Assembly (NCBI RefSeq): GCF_000733845.1
Contig: NZ_JPOI01000001.1
Location: 1,217,501 to 1,281,500 of the forward strand
Length of the DNA stretch: 64,000 bases
Source of the DNA: Geobacillus vulcani PSS1
GTDB taxonomy: Bacteria; Bacillota; Bacilli; Bacillales; Anoxybacillaceae
Direction: 5' to 3'
Shown here one piece after another: positions 1-9,432 of this stretch; the stretch's first letter is position 1; each line of letters starts with the position of its first letter. The notes beneath the pieces were generated by a model, which did no database searches, had not been told where the DNA came from, and saw only the letters and a list, made by a program, of their open reading frames with translations. A program made the position numbers and the translations under genes.

Positions 1-1
1 C

Positions 2-409
2 AGCGAAACATACGAGCGTCTGATCGGACAAGCCCCTGCGGCGAAACTGGACGTCATCGAACTCGTCGCCGATGCGGCTGAGTTGCTCGGTGCCCCATAC
101 GTTTGGGGCGGCGATACGCCGGAAGAGGGATTTGACTGCAGCGGCTTCATTTTCTACCTTTTCCAGCAACAAGGCGTCACCGTGCCGCGCACCGTCGCTT
201 TGATGTGGAATGCAGGCGCATCGGTTTCCGCCCCGGAAGTCGGCGACATCGTCTTTTTTGCCACGACAACCAACAGCCCATCGCACGCCGGCATCTATAT
301 CGGAAACGGTCAGTTTATCCATAGCGGCGCCTCGACCGGCGTCACGATCAGCCGCCTCGACCAATCGTATTGGAAACAGCGGTACTTGGGGGCGAAGCGG
401 TTGTTTTAG
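2..409 (+). CDS. NlpC/P60 cell-wall endopeptidase, C-terminal part
   Basis: The reading frame is open from base 2, so the gene begins upstream of the window and only its last 135 residues are seen. They form an NlpC/P60 papain-like domain, which cleaves peptide stems of peptidoglycan outside the cell. The catalytic Cys lies in the motif FDCSG (codon 137-139), the His in SHAGIYIG (codon 284-286), and a third polar residue is probably the His at 320-322. The domain ends with the usual YLGAKRLF-type tail, so the C-terminus is complete. The TTG at 83 falls inside the domain and is not a credible start. Upstream domains (often SH3b or LysM in this family) cannot be seen. Confidence 0.9.
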   Translation, partial: SETYERLIGQAPAAKLDVIELVADAAELLGAPYVWGGDTPEEGFDCSGFIFYLFQQQGVTVPRTVALMWNAGASVSAPEVGDIVFFATTTNSPSHAGIYIGNGQFIHSGASTGVTISRLDQSYWKQRYLGAKRLF

Positions 410-454
410 CATACTGGCACGACAACGATGACCAAAATGAGGAGGAAAACGAAG

Positions 455-1234
455 ATGAAACATGCATCCCAAATGGCAGCCGCCATCTGCCTCGCCGCCG
501 CCGTCGCCCTCGGGGGAAATGGGCAAACGGTTGACGCCGCCGTCCAATGGGGGCACGTTCAATGGAAACAAGGCATGATCGGCAAAGTCGTCATTTTGCG
601 CGACACGCCCCTATATCGCTTGAACGGAATGGCATGGCAGTCCGCCATGACGGCGAAACAAGGGCGCGAGTATCGCGTCTACAGCCAAAAGCGGGCAGGC
701 GGCGCCGTCTATTACAGCCTGGGAGGGGGGCTGTATGCCAAACAAGGGGACGCCATCCAATACGTGCCGTTCACCAAGGATGAGCTTCTCTCTCTTGTCG
801 CCCGCTCATTGAAAGGGCAGTACATTCTTCAGGCCGGGAATGAATCCGTTCCGTTCGTTATTGAGCAGAAAAAAGGCAGCCGCCTGTTCGGCTGGTACTT
901 ATACGGCCAACATATGTCCTTGCCCGTTGAAGGGCGAATCGACGGTGCGACGGTGACGCTCTCCATTTTCTTCAACGACAACGTCGAAGCGATTGCCGAC
1001 TCGATCTCCTACTTAAAAGCATACAACGTGCCGAAGGAAGAGATCGAAAAAATTGCCGAACAGCTTGCCAACAGCGGGGATTACGCCATGCAGCTGCAAT
1101 TTTCCATCACCAACAGCCCGGAACAATTTTCAGGACAGTTCCGCTTTCTCGATCTGTACTTGAATGATCGCTATGACGTCGTCAAAATGACGCTGGGCCA
1201 ACCGATGGACGTCACGGTGAAGAAAAACGATTGA
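455..1234 (+). CDS. Secreted protein with N-terminal GQIG/YRVY-type domain
   Basis: This 259-residue exported protein has no function I recognise. Residues 1-29 are a signal peptide (positively charged start, Ala-rich core, cleavage near VDAA). Residues about 31-115 are a divergent copy of the domain shared with the proteins at 28304, 36696, 37662 and 39047: it keeps W near the start, GMIGKV in place of GQIGKL, the central YRVY, and GGGLYA in place of GGGYYV. The remaining 145 residues look like a small alpha/beta domain. I chose ATG 455 because gaggagg lies 9 bases upstream; ATG 428, nine codons earlier, would put that site inside the gene. It sits just upstream of the S-layer gene. Confidence 0.75.
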   Translation: MKHASQMAAAICLAAAVALGGNGQTVDAAVQWGHVQWKQGMIGKVVILRDTPLYRLNGMAWQSAMTAKQGREYRVYSQKRAGGAVYYSLGGGLYAKQGDAIQYVPFTKDELLSLVARSLKGQYILQAGNESVPFVIEQKKGSRLFGWYLYGQHMSLPVEGRIDGATVTLSIFFNDNVEAIADSISYLKAYNVPKEEIEKIAEQLANSGDYAMQLQFSITNSPEQFSGQFRFLDLYLNDRYDVVKMTLGQPMDVTVKKND

Positions 1235-1605
1235 TGTTTTTGTACAAAATGTTTGCCAACCAAAACCATCAAACAGCAAAAATATCGTTCTAAATTTCCA
1301 TTACCAGCATATTCATATCAATGTCGCCATCGATGGCAATAATTTCAATGGCATATTCTCTAAAAAATTTGTATTTAGGACTAGAATTTAGAAGAAAAAT
1401 GTATTATTATAGGAGACGTGGAGCATTGAGGAATTCTGCTCAAGTGCTAGCAATGGATGCTAGGTTTTCTAATCAGCCCAGCATCTAGCCATCAAGGATG
1501 ATATTGGTTGATGTTAGCACCTTTTGGACAATGAATCTACTAAACTGCCACGTTTAGTAGTCATTGTCTGGAGTTTTATAAAAACGAAGGGGGATTTTAG
1601 GCTTT
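1235..1605 (+). promoter_or_regulatory. S-layer gene upstream region and long mRNA leader
   Basis: This 371-base A+T-rich stretch holds no gene. A TATTAT box at 1402-1410 is a possible -10 element, without a convincing -35. A short palindrome CTAGCA/TGCTAG lies near 1447-1463, followed by repeated variants of the same words. The ribosome binding site aagggggg-like run at 1587-1593 is 12 bases from ATG 1606. Long, structured leaders are known for S-layer mRNAs and are linked to mRNA stability; that role is inferred here. Confidence 0.5.
1526..1569 (+). promoter_or_regulatory. Leader hairpin upstream of S-layer gene
   Basis: GACAATGA (1527-1534) and CTACTAAAC (1537-1545) pair exactly with GTTTAGTAG (1552-1560) and TCATTGTC (1561-1568). 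This gives a 17-bp stem with one 2-base bulge and a 6-base loop. No T-run follows, so it is not a terminator. It ends about 20 bases before the Shine-Dalgarno site, fitting a 5' stabiliser or translation control element. Confidence 0.7.
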
Positions 1606-4314
1606 ATGGACAAAAAGAAAGCAGTCAAACTCGCTACAGCCAGTGCTGTTGCAGCGAGCGCTTTCGTCGCAGCCAACCCGCATGCTTCCCAAGCAGCAAC
1701 GGACGTTGCGACGGTCGTGAGCCAAGCGAAAGCGCAAATGAAGCAAGCGTACTATACGTACAGCCACACGGTAACGGAAACGGGTAAACTCCCGAACATC
1801 AGCGACGTTTATGCCGCTTACAACAAAGCGAAGCAAGCGTATGCGGACGCTGTCGCTGTCGTAAACAAAGCCGGCGGCGCGAAAAAAGACGCGTATTTGG
1901 CTGACTTGCAAGCTACATACGAAACGTATGTATTCAAAGCCAACCCGAAATCGGGCGAAGCGCGTGTCGCTACGTACATTGACGCTTACAACTATGCCGT
2001 CAAGCTCGACAAAATGCGCCAAGATTTAGATGGTGCGATCAAAGCGAAAGACCTGCAAAAAGCAGAAGAGCTCTACCACAAAATCTCCTATGAGCTCAAA
2101 ACGCGCACGGTGATCCTTGACCGCGTCTACGGTCAATCGACGCGCGAACTGCTTCGCTCGCAATTCAAAGCCGAAGCACAAGAACTGCGCGACAGCTTAG
2201 TTTACGACATCACGGTTTCGATGAAAGCCCGTGAAGCGCAAGACGCCGTCAAAGCCGGCAACTTGGACAAAGCCAAAGCCGCTCTTGACCAAGTCAACCA
2301 ATACGTATCGAAAGTAACCGATGCGTTCAAAGCCGAACTGCAAAAAGCGGCCCAAGACGCCAATGCGGCGTATGAAGCGGCGTTGCCTCCAAAAGTGGAA
2401 AGTGTAACGGCTGTGAACGCTAAAACGATTGAAATCAAATTTAACAAAGCGATCGACGCTGCAACAGTAATTGACAACAGAGGCACAAGCGATACATCCG
2501 ATGACGTCGTGAAAGCGACTGCTATCACACTCACAGCGATTGATGGTCAAGGATCGGTTTCCACTGTGAAAGCGTGGTTAAGCGATGATAAGAAAACGTT
2601 GAAGTTAGTGGTTGATGGCAGTCAATTTTTCACCAAACGTTATGTAGTTGATATTAAAAACGTCAAAACGTTGGATGGAAAAGATGTTCCGTCCTACACG
2701 ACGACCATTGACACAACGGATTCGGTACGGCCGAGCGTTCTGTCATCCTCTTACGCCGACAACGGCTTGACGCTGAAAGTGAAGTTCTCTGAACCTCTTG
2801 CCAGCGTAGGAACAGTAAAATTGTACGACGGAACAACCGAAATTTCGGTTTCTCCGAAGTTCACGGCTGGCGACGATGAAATGACGATCAATCTCGCCTC
2901 TTCATCTGTGCCGGTGAATAAAGACCTGACATTGAAAATCTTCGGTGCTGTCGATTACAACGGCAATGTCATCAATCCTAACTCGGCTGAATTGACAGTC
3001 AAGAAGACGACGGTTGATACAACGAAACCAGTCGTCCAAAGCATCGAAGCCGTCAACACGAAAACCGTCAAAGTGACATTCAGCGAAAAACTGTCAGGCA
3101 ATCCGACCATCAAAATCGGTGGCCAAACAGCTTCTGTTTCGGTTGATTCAACCGGCTTAGTCTACACGGCAACGTTGGCTTCCGCTTTGTCGGAAGGTGT
3201 GTATGCAGTTGAGGTGAGTGGTTATCAGGACTTAGCTGGCAATACTGGAGATGCATACACGAAAGTTGTTCAATTGAAAGCCGATAACACAGCGCCGAAA
3301 TTCGTTAGCAGCCAAGTGGTGAAAATTGACGGTGTTGAGCATCTTGTGCTGACATTTGACGAAGAGGTAACGACTGGCAGCAACATTACAGTCGTTCAAG
3401 CGAACGATAAGTATATTGACGAAAACAACGTACTTAAATCTGTCAACACAACTTTGACAACAACTAGCGACAATTTCAAATTATATCTGCCGACAGACGG
3501 AAAATCGAAATCGGTTGCTTTGAATATTTCTTCCTTGCCAAAAGGCACGTATACTGTAACGTTGCCGAATGGCTTGGTAAGCGATTTGGCTGGCAACTCA
3601 TATGCTGAGCGTAAGCAGATTACGTTCGTTCGCGGCTCTGACAGCCTAACGACGAAGCCGGCTCTTGATACAAGCTTTGACGGCAATGGGGTTCGAGCAG
3701 ATAATAACAACGAATTAGTATTTGCATTCACGCAAAACTTGGATGCTTCGGCATTGAACTTGTCCAACTTCAATATTAATGGATTGACTGTCACGAAAGC
3801 AGTCTTCGATGGAGACACCAAGCACATTCGCGTGACGCTCGCTCCAGGAGCAAATACATGGACGGGTACACATGTCATTACTATCAGCAACATTAAGAAT
3901 ACGTCTGGGCTCGTCATGGATACCGTAACTGTAAACGAATTTATGAAAGAAAACGTTGCTCCGACGTTTACAGCGACTTTAACTAGCGCAGACGTCATTC
4001 GTGTCGACTTTAGCGAGCCGGTGGCAAATGCAACGATCAGTAGTGCACTTTCTTCTAACAACTTTACCGTAAAAGTCGATGGTAATGTTGTCAATGTCGC
4101 TGGTGTTTACGAAGACAGTGCTACTAATACAGCAGTAGGTCCGAAAGGATACAAAACGGTTTATCTGAAACTGAGCGCTCCTGTAACCGACTTGTCTAAA
4201 CCGATTACGCTGTCCGCAACGGGCATTGTGGATGTGGATCAAGTTGGTACGATTGGTGAAACGAATAAAGTTGGCAACAACGTTTCCGATGCTGTTGTAA
4301 ACGTGGCCAAATAA
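1606..4314 (+). CDS. S-layer protein precursor, SbsC/SgsE-type
   Basis: This 902-residue protein is the main surface-lattice subunit. A signal peptide of about 30 residues ends in ASQA before ATDVATV, the mature start known for SbsC-type proteins. Residues 31 to about 265 form the all-helical, Lys/Ala/Tyr-rich domain that binds the SCWP in SbsC, SbsD and SgsE; there is no SLH motif. The rest is a series of Ig-like beta domains (repeats of VTF/KFSEPL and DLAGN-type words) that build the lattice. The length is almost that of SgsE (about 903). It has its own leader and a strong terminator. Ser/Thr-rich Ig-like domains would be the sites of glycosylation by the cluster downstream; this is inferred. 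Confidence 0.95.
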   Translation: MDKKKAVKLATASAVAASAFVAANPHASQAATDVATVVSQAKAQMKQAYYTYSHTVTETGKLPNISDVYAAYNKAKQAYADAVAVVNKAGGAKKDAYLADLQATYETYVFKANPKSGEARVATYIDAYNYAVKLDKMRQDLDGAIKAKDLQKAEELYHKISYELKTRTVILDRVYGQSTRELLRSQFKAEAQELRDSLVYDITVSMKAREAQDAVKAGNLDKAKAALDQVNQYVSKVTDAFKAELQKAAQDANAAYEAALPPKVESVTAVNAKTIEIKFNKAIDAATVIDNRGTSDTSDDVVKATAITLTAIDGQGSVSTVKAWLSDDKKTLKLVVDGSQFFTKRYVVDIKNVKTLDGKDVPSYTTTIDTTDSVRPSVLSSSYADNGLTLKVKFSEPLASVGTVKLYDGTTEISVSPKFTAGDDEMTINLASSSVPVNKDLTLKIFGAVDYNGNVINPNSAELTVKKTTVDTTKPVVQSIEAVNTKTVKVTFSEKLSGNPTIKIGGQTASVSVDSTGLVYTATLASALSEGVYAVEVSGYQDLAGNTGDAYTKVVQLKADNTAPKFVSSQVVKIDGVEHLVLTFDEEVTTGSNITVVQANDKYIDENNVLKSVNTTLTTTSDNFKLYLPTDGKSKSVALNISSLPKGTYTVTLPNGLVSDLAGNSYAERKQITFVRGSDSLTTKPALDTSFDGNGVRADNNNELVFAFTQNLDASALNLSNFNINGLTVTKAVFDGDTKHIRVTLAPGANTWTGTHVITISNIKNTSGLVMDTVTVNEFMKENVAPTFTATLTSADVIRVDFSEPVANATISSALSSNNFTVKVDGNVVNVAGVYEDSATNTAVGPKGYKTVYLKLSAPVTDLSKPITLSATGIVDVDQVGTIGETNKVGNNVSDAVVNVAK

Positions 4315-4339
4315 GCGGTGTGTCTATAGCAATGTAGCA

Positions 4340-4386
4340 ACCCTCCCATGAAAGTGAGTTCACCACTTTCATGGGAGGGTCTTTTG
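4340..4386 (+). terminator. S-layer gene terminator
   Basis: A perfect 17-bp stem (4340-4356 with 4364-4380, 7-base loop) is followed by CTTTTGT. It closes the monocistronic S-layer unit. Confidence 0.9.
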
Positions 4387-4670
4387 TGAGATTGTTTTCC
4401 AAATAATGTGTCTGAGGGGCGGCTGAATTCAAAAGTTCTTCATCAAAAGTTGTGCTTGTCTGCTTTGGAATAGCTCTTACTTTCGTCTGCAAGGAAAAAT
4501 CGATAAATGAATAGCGATGCATGATGATTCAAAAGATGTCTTGTTTGTCAATTATATGTTGTGGTGATGAACCGCTTTTTAACAAAAAGCTGTCTCGTTG
4601 ACGTTTCTACCACCCTATTGCTTTATGGTGCAAGGTGCACTAAAATTTACAAGTAGGAGGTTGTCGATTT

Positions 4671-5180
4671 TTGCATAATGAGGGGAATTTACTTATGTAT
4701 GGAAAATGGGATCGATACGTGTTTCTTAGTTTGCTAGTTTTCATTTTATCGGGAATCAGCTATGCGCACTGGAAAGGCCAACAACAGGATGAGCAATTTC
4801 TAAAAGACTATAATGAGTATCAACAGGCGATTCAGTTGATGCAACAAAGACAAGTAGAGCAGGCTTTGCCAATTTTGCAGTCATTGTCGAGCAAATATCC
4901 GGACCGTTATAACATCATGCGTACGCTTGGGTTAGCGTATGCGATGAAAAATGATTTTCATAAGGCTGCTTTTTATTATGAAAAAGCGATTAGAAAAAGG
5001 CCTTTCCTGCAGCAGGACCCGATTTTCACGCTGCAATTTGGCGAGATCCTGTATTATAAAGGGGAATATGCAAAGGCTAAGGCATATCTCGAACAAAGTA
5101 AAAAATTGCCTGGATCAGAAATGTATCATGCTAGAATCGATGAACTATTGGTTCAAATCCAACATCAAAAATCATCATAA
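4671..5180 (+). CDS. TPR-repeat single-pass membrane protein
   Basis: This 169-residue protein has one membrane segment near residues 13-32 and then an outward-facing helical part of about 45-165 with TPR-like pattern (ALPILQSLSSKYPD, AYAMKNDFHKAAFYYEKAI). TPR proteins of this type often sit beside O-antigen ligase-like transferases and may help them bind acceptor protein. It is the first gene of the glycan cluster, 14 bases before the ligase gene. TTG 4671 has taggagg 10 bases upstream; ATG 4695 with gagggga 8 bases upstream is an equally possible start. Confidence 0.75.
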   Translation: MHNEGNLLMYGKWDRYVFLSLLVFILSGISYAHWKGQQQDEQFLKDYNEYQQAIQLMQQRQVEQALPILQSLSSKYPDRYNIMRTLGLAYAMKNDFHKAAFYYEKAIRKRPFLQQDPIFTLQFGEILYYKGEYAKAKAYLEQSKKLPGSEMYHARIDELLVQIQHQKSS

Positions 5181-5194
5181 GGTGAGAAGCGAAC

Positions 5195-6796
5195 ATGTCT
5201 GATTGGTATAAGTATTTAACTATTGAACGTGATGAGCATGAGGACCAAATGGATATGGAGCGGGTCGATGCCATATTGTTTTGGGGGCTGGCATTCATTG
5301 TACTGGTCATCCCATTGATCGTTAGAGTGCATATTGGCGATTTTATCAGCCCGTCTATTACTCAAACCGATGTATTGGATACGGGAAAGAAAGCGGATGT
5401 GTTTACATACTATAAATTTGTTGTGCTCCTTGTCTCTACAGCGTTTCTCAGCCTTGTTTTTCTATATAAAGTGTTAGTGCTTAACTACCAAATTCCGAAA
5501 ACAAAAATTGACATAGCTCTCGCTGTACTCGCTGTTTGTTTAACTTTGTCGGCTGTTTTAGCTCCATATAAAACGCTTGCTTTGTACGGATTGCACAATC
5601 GCCATGAGGGTACATTGACGTACTTATGCTACTTGATGTTGTTCTTCATCGCGTCTAATATACGGTATACTGTAAGGAGATTCCAGCAATTCATTTACTT
5701 TTTGACCCCTTTCATAATCATAAATACGATATTAGGAACATTGAATTTCTTTGGTTATGACGTTTTACAGCTTCACTGGGTGCGGACACTGTTATATTCC
5801 AGCCTTCCAGAGGGGGCGAAAATCGCTCAAGGTTCATCTTTCCTTGCTACGATTAACCACGGAAACTATGTGAGCGGGGTTTCGGCTTTTTTTGTTGCTC
5901 TTTTCTTCTGCTTGGCTGTTTTGGAGAAAAAGATATGGAAGAAAATCTTGAATGGTTTGATCGCCTCAGTAGCCTTTGCTCTGCTTCTTTCGTCACTATC
6001 TAGTAATGGTTTTGTGACGCTAGTATTGATGAGTCCGCTGTTCGTCTATATGATCGTGAAAGCAGAAAAGAGAAAGGTCGCGGCTCTTTCAAGTCTGGTA
6101 TTGATGGTTGTTTTTGTTGCTGTTTATGTGCCGTTTGTGAAACAAAATCACCGTGTTTGGGACGAGACAATTGGGTTTTTCATCCCATATAATCCATTTC
6201 AACAGGATCATCAACAAGCAGGACTGAATACAGCATTCAAAGATATAGAGCAGGTGGTCGGGCATATTACCGAAAGGGTGGTGAGCGGTTCATCCGCTTA
6301 TGCAGATGCTGAAGAATACCGACTGCCAAAGCTACCAGGACCGGGGATAGCGCCGGGATCTGGGCGGGCCTTTATTTGGGAAAAAGCATTAGAACTTATT
6401 TCTGACAAGCCGTTTATAGGATATGGATTAGATACGTTTCCTTATTTCTTTAATCAAGATGATCCGGAAAAAAATTCGAATTTAGGCGAGGGATATAGTG
6501 TTATTGTCGATAAGCCCCACAACATGTATATCGGTATGGCTTTTGGAGCAGGGATTGTAGCACTGTTTGCCTTAGTAGTTGTGATGGTGGGGGGGCCTAT
6601 ACAGTTGCTACGTTCTACCCACGTACGCTTTAATGTATACATTGCAGCGCTTTGCGCGGCGCTCATGGCTTATGTGATTCAAGGGATGTTTAACGATTCG
6701 ATTATTGGAACTGCTGTATTCTTTTGGGTAGGATTAGGTGTTTCCATCGGATTTTTACGCACAACAAACAAATCAATCAAAGGTAGGAACAGATGA
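5195..6796 (+). CDS. O-antigen ligase-family glycan transferase (WsaB-like candidate)
   Basis: A 533-residue polytopic membrane protein with about 10-12 hydrophobic segments and a large outside loop (about residues 315-430). The Wzy_C signature is visible near DKPHNMYIGMAFGAG (His-Asn-x-Tyr followed by a Gly-rich helix). Proteins of this family either polymerise glycans or transfer them from undecaprenyl diphosphate to protein. In G. stearothermophilus NRS 2004/3a the family member WsaB transfers the glycan to the S-layer protein. A separate Wzy (16531) exists in this cluster, so the ligase role is the better guess. The stop overlaps the next gene by ATGA. Confidence 0.7.
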   Translation: MSDWYKYLTIERDEHEDQMDMERVDAILFWGLAFIVLVIPLIVRVHIGDFISPSITQTDVLDTGKKADVFTYYKFVVLLVSTAFLSLVFLYKVLVLNYQIPKTKIDIALAVLAVCLTLSAVLAPYKTLALYGLHNRHEGTLTYLCYLMLFFIASNIRYTVRRFQQFIYFLTPFIIINTILGTLNFFGYDVLQLHWVRTLLYSSLPEGAKIAQGSSFLATINHGNYVSGVSAFFVALFFCLAVLEKKIWKKILNGLIASVAFALLLSSLSSNGFVTLVLMSPLFVYMIVKAEKRKVAALSSLVLMVVFVAVYVPFVKQNHRVWDETIGFFIPYNPFQQDHQQAGLNTAFKDIEQVVGHITERVVSGSSAYADAEEYRLPKLPGPGIAPGSGRAFIWEKALELISDKPFIGYGLDTFPYFFNQDDPEKNSNLGEGYSVIVDKPHNMYIGMAFGAGIVALFALVVVMVGGPIQLLRSTHVRFNVYIAALCAALMAYVIQGMFNDSIIGTAVFFWVGLGVSIGFLRTTNKSIKGRNR

Positions 6797-7755
6797 TGGA
6801 TGAAACAATCAGCTTGCGAGAACTCATTGAAACGATATGGAAAGGAAAATGGATCATTGCGGCTACAACGATTGTAGCACTAATCTTTTCTGTGTTGGCT
6901 AGCTTTGTATGGATCAAACCAATATATTCAGCAAACGCTACGGTATCCGTGAATAATGGGATCGTGCCCGGAAAACAATTCGATGAAACCGATAGTTATT
7001 TCAATGAGATCATTACGCCTTCGGCCTATATGGAGCGTGTACAATCCATTTCTGTGATCGAAGAGGGGATCAAAAAAGCGCATTTGCAAGGAAAGTATAG
7101 GGCAGAGCAAGTCAAAGGGAATCTAAGCGTTGAAAATGTGCCTAATACCAATTTGGTTCGTATCACTCTAAAAGCGGCCAATCCCTCTGACACCAAAAAG
7201 CTGTTGAACGGGATTTTAAGCGCTGTGAAACAGTCGATATGGAAAGATATTCAAACAGGTGTTGAGAAAGATCTCCATCACTTTATGAAACTGAAACAAA
7301 AAGAGCAAGTCCAACTGCAGCAAACCATTAAACTTTATCGTCAAGAAGCAGTGGCTTTGAAGTTGCCGCCGTCCCTTTTGCTTGATGCAGTCATTTCGTA
7401 TAACAACCAGTATATCATCACCTTGGACTCAGATCGTCTACGTAATATTTCATCTCTTTCGGAAAAAGAGTTAATTGCTCTAAATGAGTTGAGTAATCAA
7501 ATCAAATCGTTGGCTGACCGTTACCGTCAATATGTTAATAAAGAGCAGCAGTTGCGTGATTTTTTGCAATCATTTTCCATTGAGAATAAAATATTAATCA
7601 TTTCTGCACCGGTTGCCCCTCAAGAGCCGGATAGCCCTAAACCATTATTAAATATGGGCATTGCTTTCGTGGTGGGCATCATGGTAGGAACAGGTCTAGT
7701 TTTCTTCTGGCGTTATTGGAAGGAAACTGGACAAGAAAGAATGCTCGAATCCTAA
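6793..7755 (+). CDS. Wzz-like chain-length regulator
   Basis: A 320-residue polysaccharide co-polymerase. It has a membrane segment at about residues 18-38, a long charged coiled-coil periplasmic-type middle, and a second membrane segment at about 285-307 preceded by the Pro-rich Wzz motif (APQEPDSPKP). Wzz proteins set the length of chains made by Wzy. There is no kinase domain. It starts inside the stop of the ligase gene, so the two are translationally coupled. ATG 6796 is one codon downstream and equally possible. Confidence 0.85.
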   Translation: MMDETISLRELIETIWKGKWIIAATTIVALIFSVLASFVWIKPIYSANATVSVNNGIVPGKQFDETDSYFNEIITPSAYMERVQSISVIEEGIKKAHLQGKYRAEQVKGNLSVENVPNTNLVRITLKAANPSDTKKLLNGILSAVKQSIWKDIQTGVEKDLHHFMKLKQKEQVQLQQTIKLYRQEAVALKLPPSLLLDAVISYNNQYIITLDSDRLRNISSLSEKELIALNELSNQIKSLADRYRQYVNKEQQLRDFLQSFSIENKILIISAPVAPQEPDSPKPLLNMGIAFVVGIMVGTGLVFFWRYWKETGQERMLES

Positions 7756-8403
7756 TGTATAAGTTTCAAATCATCTAAGTAGTCAACTGCTAAAAGAAGA
7801 GACGGTGATGTCTCCTTACCGTTATCAATGGAGGCACTCGGCCATGCCGTGGGTGGGGACGATGACGGTCCTGGCACCTTAGACGCCCGTCGTCGAGGGT
7901 GTGGCGTGAGGGCGGGTTAGATGCCCGGTTTTTAGCCTGCTTTTCTATGTAATCGTTGATTATAGATGAAGCGTATCGTTTATAAATAGAAAGATAAAGG
8001 ATTTGTAATTTGTAAAGAGAGGCGATACGCGCATGAAACAAATTTGGGCGTTAAAAAAAGCGAAATTGTCAAAATGATTTTTCGCCGCAAAATAGAAAAC
8101 GGTTTTCCAACTGATACGTTTTAATGAGATTATTTTGGAGTAAATGGAATTTAACTCGATGAAGAGGATAGATAACCTCAAGCTCCTTGAATAAAGCTTT
8201 TATGAGAAAAAACGACGAAAACGGTGGAATACTATATGTTATTGAATTGAGGAAGGCACAATTAGCAATCCATTGCTCGATTGAGGCGATGTTTTTTCGA
8301 TCAAACTTTTTATGTCTATGCGCATCGGCGCATCGGTATCGCCTCTGCTGTACCGATGCGCGGGGGCACATAGGCCAACGAATACATAGGGGGGTGCATA
8401 CAC
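7756..8403. other. Gene-free stretch before galU with GC-rich block and leader hairpin
   Basis: No protein gene is supported in these 648 bases. About 7835-7945 is clearly richer in G+C than its surroundings and full of short complementary words; it may be a remnant of a structured RNA or mobile element, but I cannot name it. At 8328-8361 an 11-bp perfect hairpin (GCGCATCGGTA / TACCGATGCGC, 12-base loop) lies 42 bases before galU; it lacks a T-run and could be a leader element. Confidence 0.4.
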
Positions 8404-9285
8404 ATGAAAAAAGTACGCAAAGCCATCATCCCAGCGGCGGGCTTAGGGACGCGCTTCCTTCCGGCGACCAAGGCGATGCCGAAGGAGATGCTGCCGATTG
8501 TCGATAAGCCGACGATCCAATACATCGTCGAAGAAGCCATCGCCTCAGGAATCGAAGACATCATCATCGTCACTGGAAAAGGGAAACGCGCCATCGAAGA
8601 CCATTTTGACATCGCCTTTGAACTCGAACAAAACTTAATGGAAAAAGGCAAATACGACTTGCTGGAGAAAGTGAAAGAACCGTCGAAAGTCGACATTCAC
8701 TACATCCGCCAAAAAGAGCCGAAAGGATTGGGTCACGCCGTTTGGTGTGCAAGAAACTTTATCGGTGACGAACCGTTTGCCGTCTTGCTTGGCGACGACA
8801 TCGTCCAAGCCGATCCGCCGTGTTTGAAGCAGCTCATCGACCAATACGAACAAACGTTGAGCTCCGTCATCGGCGTCAAACAGGTGCCAAACCGTGAAAC
8901 ATACCGCTACGGCATCATCGACCCGATCGAACAAAACAGCCGCCTCTATCAAGTGCGCCAATTCGTCGAAAAACCAGCGCCCGGCACCGCACCGTCCAAC
9001 TTAGCCATCATGGGAAGATACATCCTCACACCGGAAATCTTCCTCTTCCTTGAAAAACAAGAAACTGGCGCGGGCGGCGAAATCCAACTCACCGACGCCA
9101 TCCAAAAGCTGAACGAAATCCAACGCGTCTTCGCCTACGAATTCGAAGGCAAACGCTATGACGTCGGTGAGAAACTCGGATTCATCCAAACGACGATCGA
9201 GTTTGCGCTGCAAAACGAAGAGTTGCGGAAGGAACTGATTCCGTTTATGGAACGGTTGTTGGAAAGTGTAGCAGAGAAGGTGTAA
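8404..9285 (+). CDS. galU: UTP--glucose-1-phosphate uridylyltransferase
   Basis: A 293-residue cytosolic enzyme that makes UDP-glucose from UTP and glucose-1-phosphate. The nucleotide-binding start [19 protein letters not shown], the [10 protein letters not shown] segment and the QLTDAI end motif are all present and the length is normal. The ATG follows a ggggggtg site. It could feed UDP-galactose/UDP-galactofuranose for this cluster and UDP-glucose for the SCWP. Its base composition is close to that of the chromosome and unlike its A+T-rich neighbours, so it may be a resident or differently acquired gene. Confidence 0.95.
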   Translation: MKKVRKAIIPAAGLGTRFLPATKAMPKEMLPIVDKPTIQYIVEEAIASGIEDIIIVTGKGKRAIEDHFDIAFELEQNLMEKGKYDLLEKVKEPSKVDIHYIRQKEPKGLGHAVWCARNFIGDEPFAVLLGDDIVQADPPCLKQLIDQYEQTLSSVIGVKQVPNRETYRYGIIDPIEQNSRLYQVRQFVEKPAPGTAPSNLAIMGRYILTPEIFLFLEKQETGAGGEIQLTDAIQKLNEIQRVFAYEFEGKRYDVGEKLGFIQTTIEFALQNEELRKELIPFMERLLESVAEKV

Positions 9286-9432
9286 GAGAAATAGAGTAAA
9301 GAAATAACGGGATAACCAAAGGAACTGCTAACGTATAACGATTTGACTGTGTTCATCTTTGGAGAAATGGTCTTTAGATCTTTTGAAAAAAAGGGTCTAA
9401 GGACCTATTGAATGAAACAGGAGAAAAAATGT

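Noticed and set aside
1597..4242. Long minus-strand frames opposite the S-layer gene
   Set aside because: They lie antisense to a certain gene, have low-complexity translations and no ribosome sites.
4550..4580. An ISL3 end related to the GGTGATGAACC word at 16470
   Set aside because: Only about 11 bases are shared and no inverted partner is found nearby.
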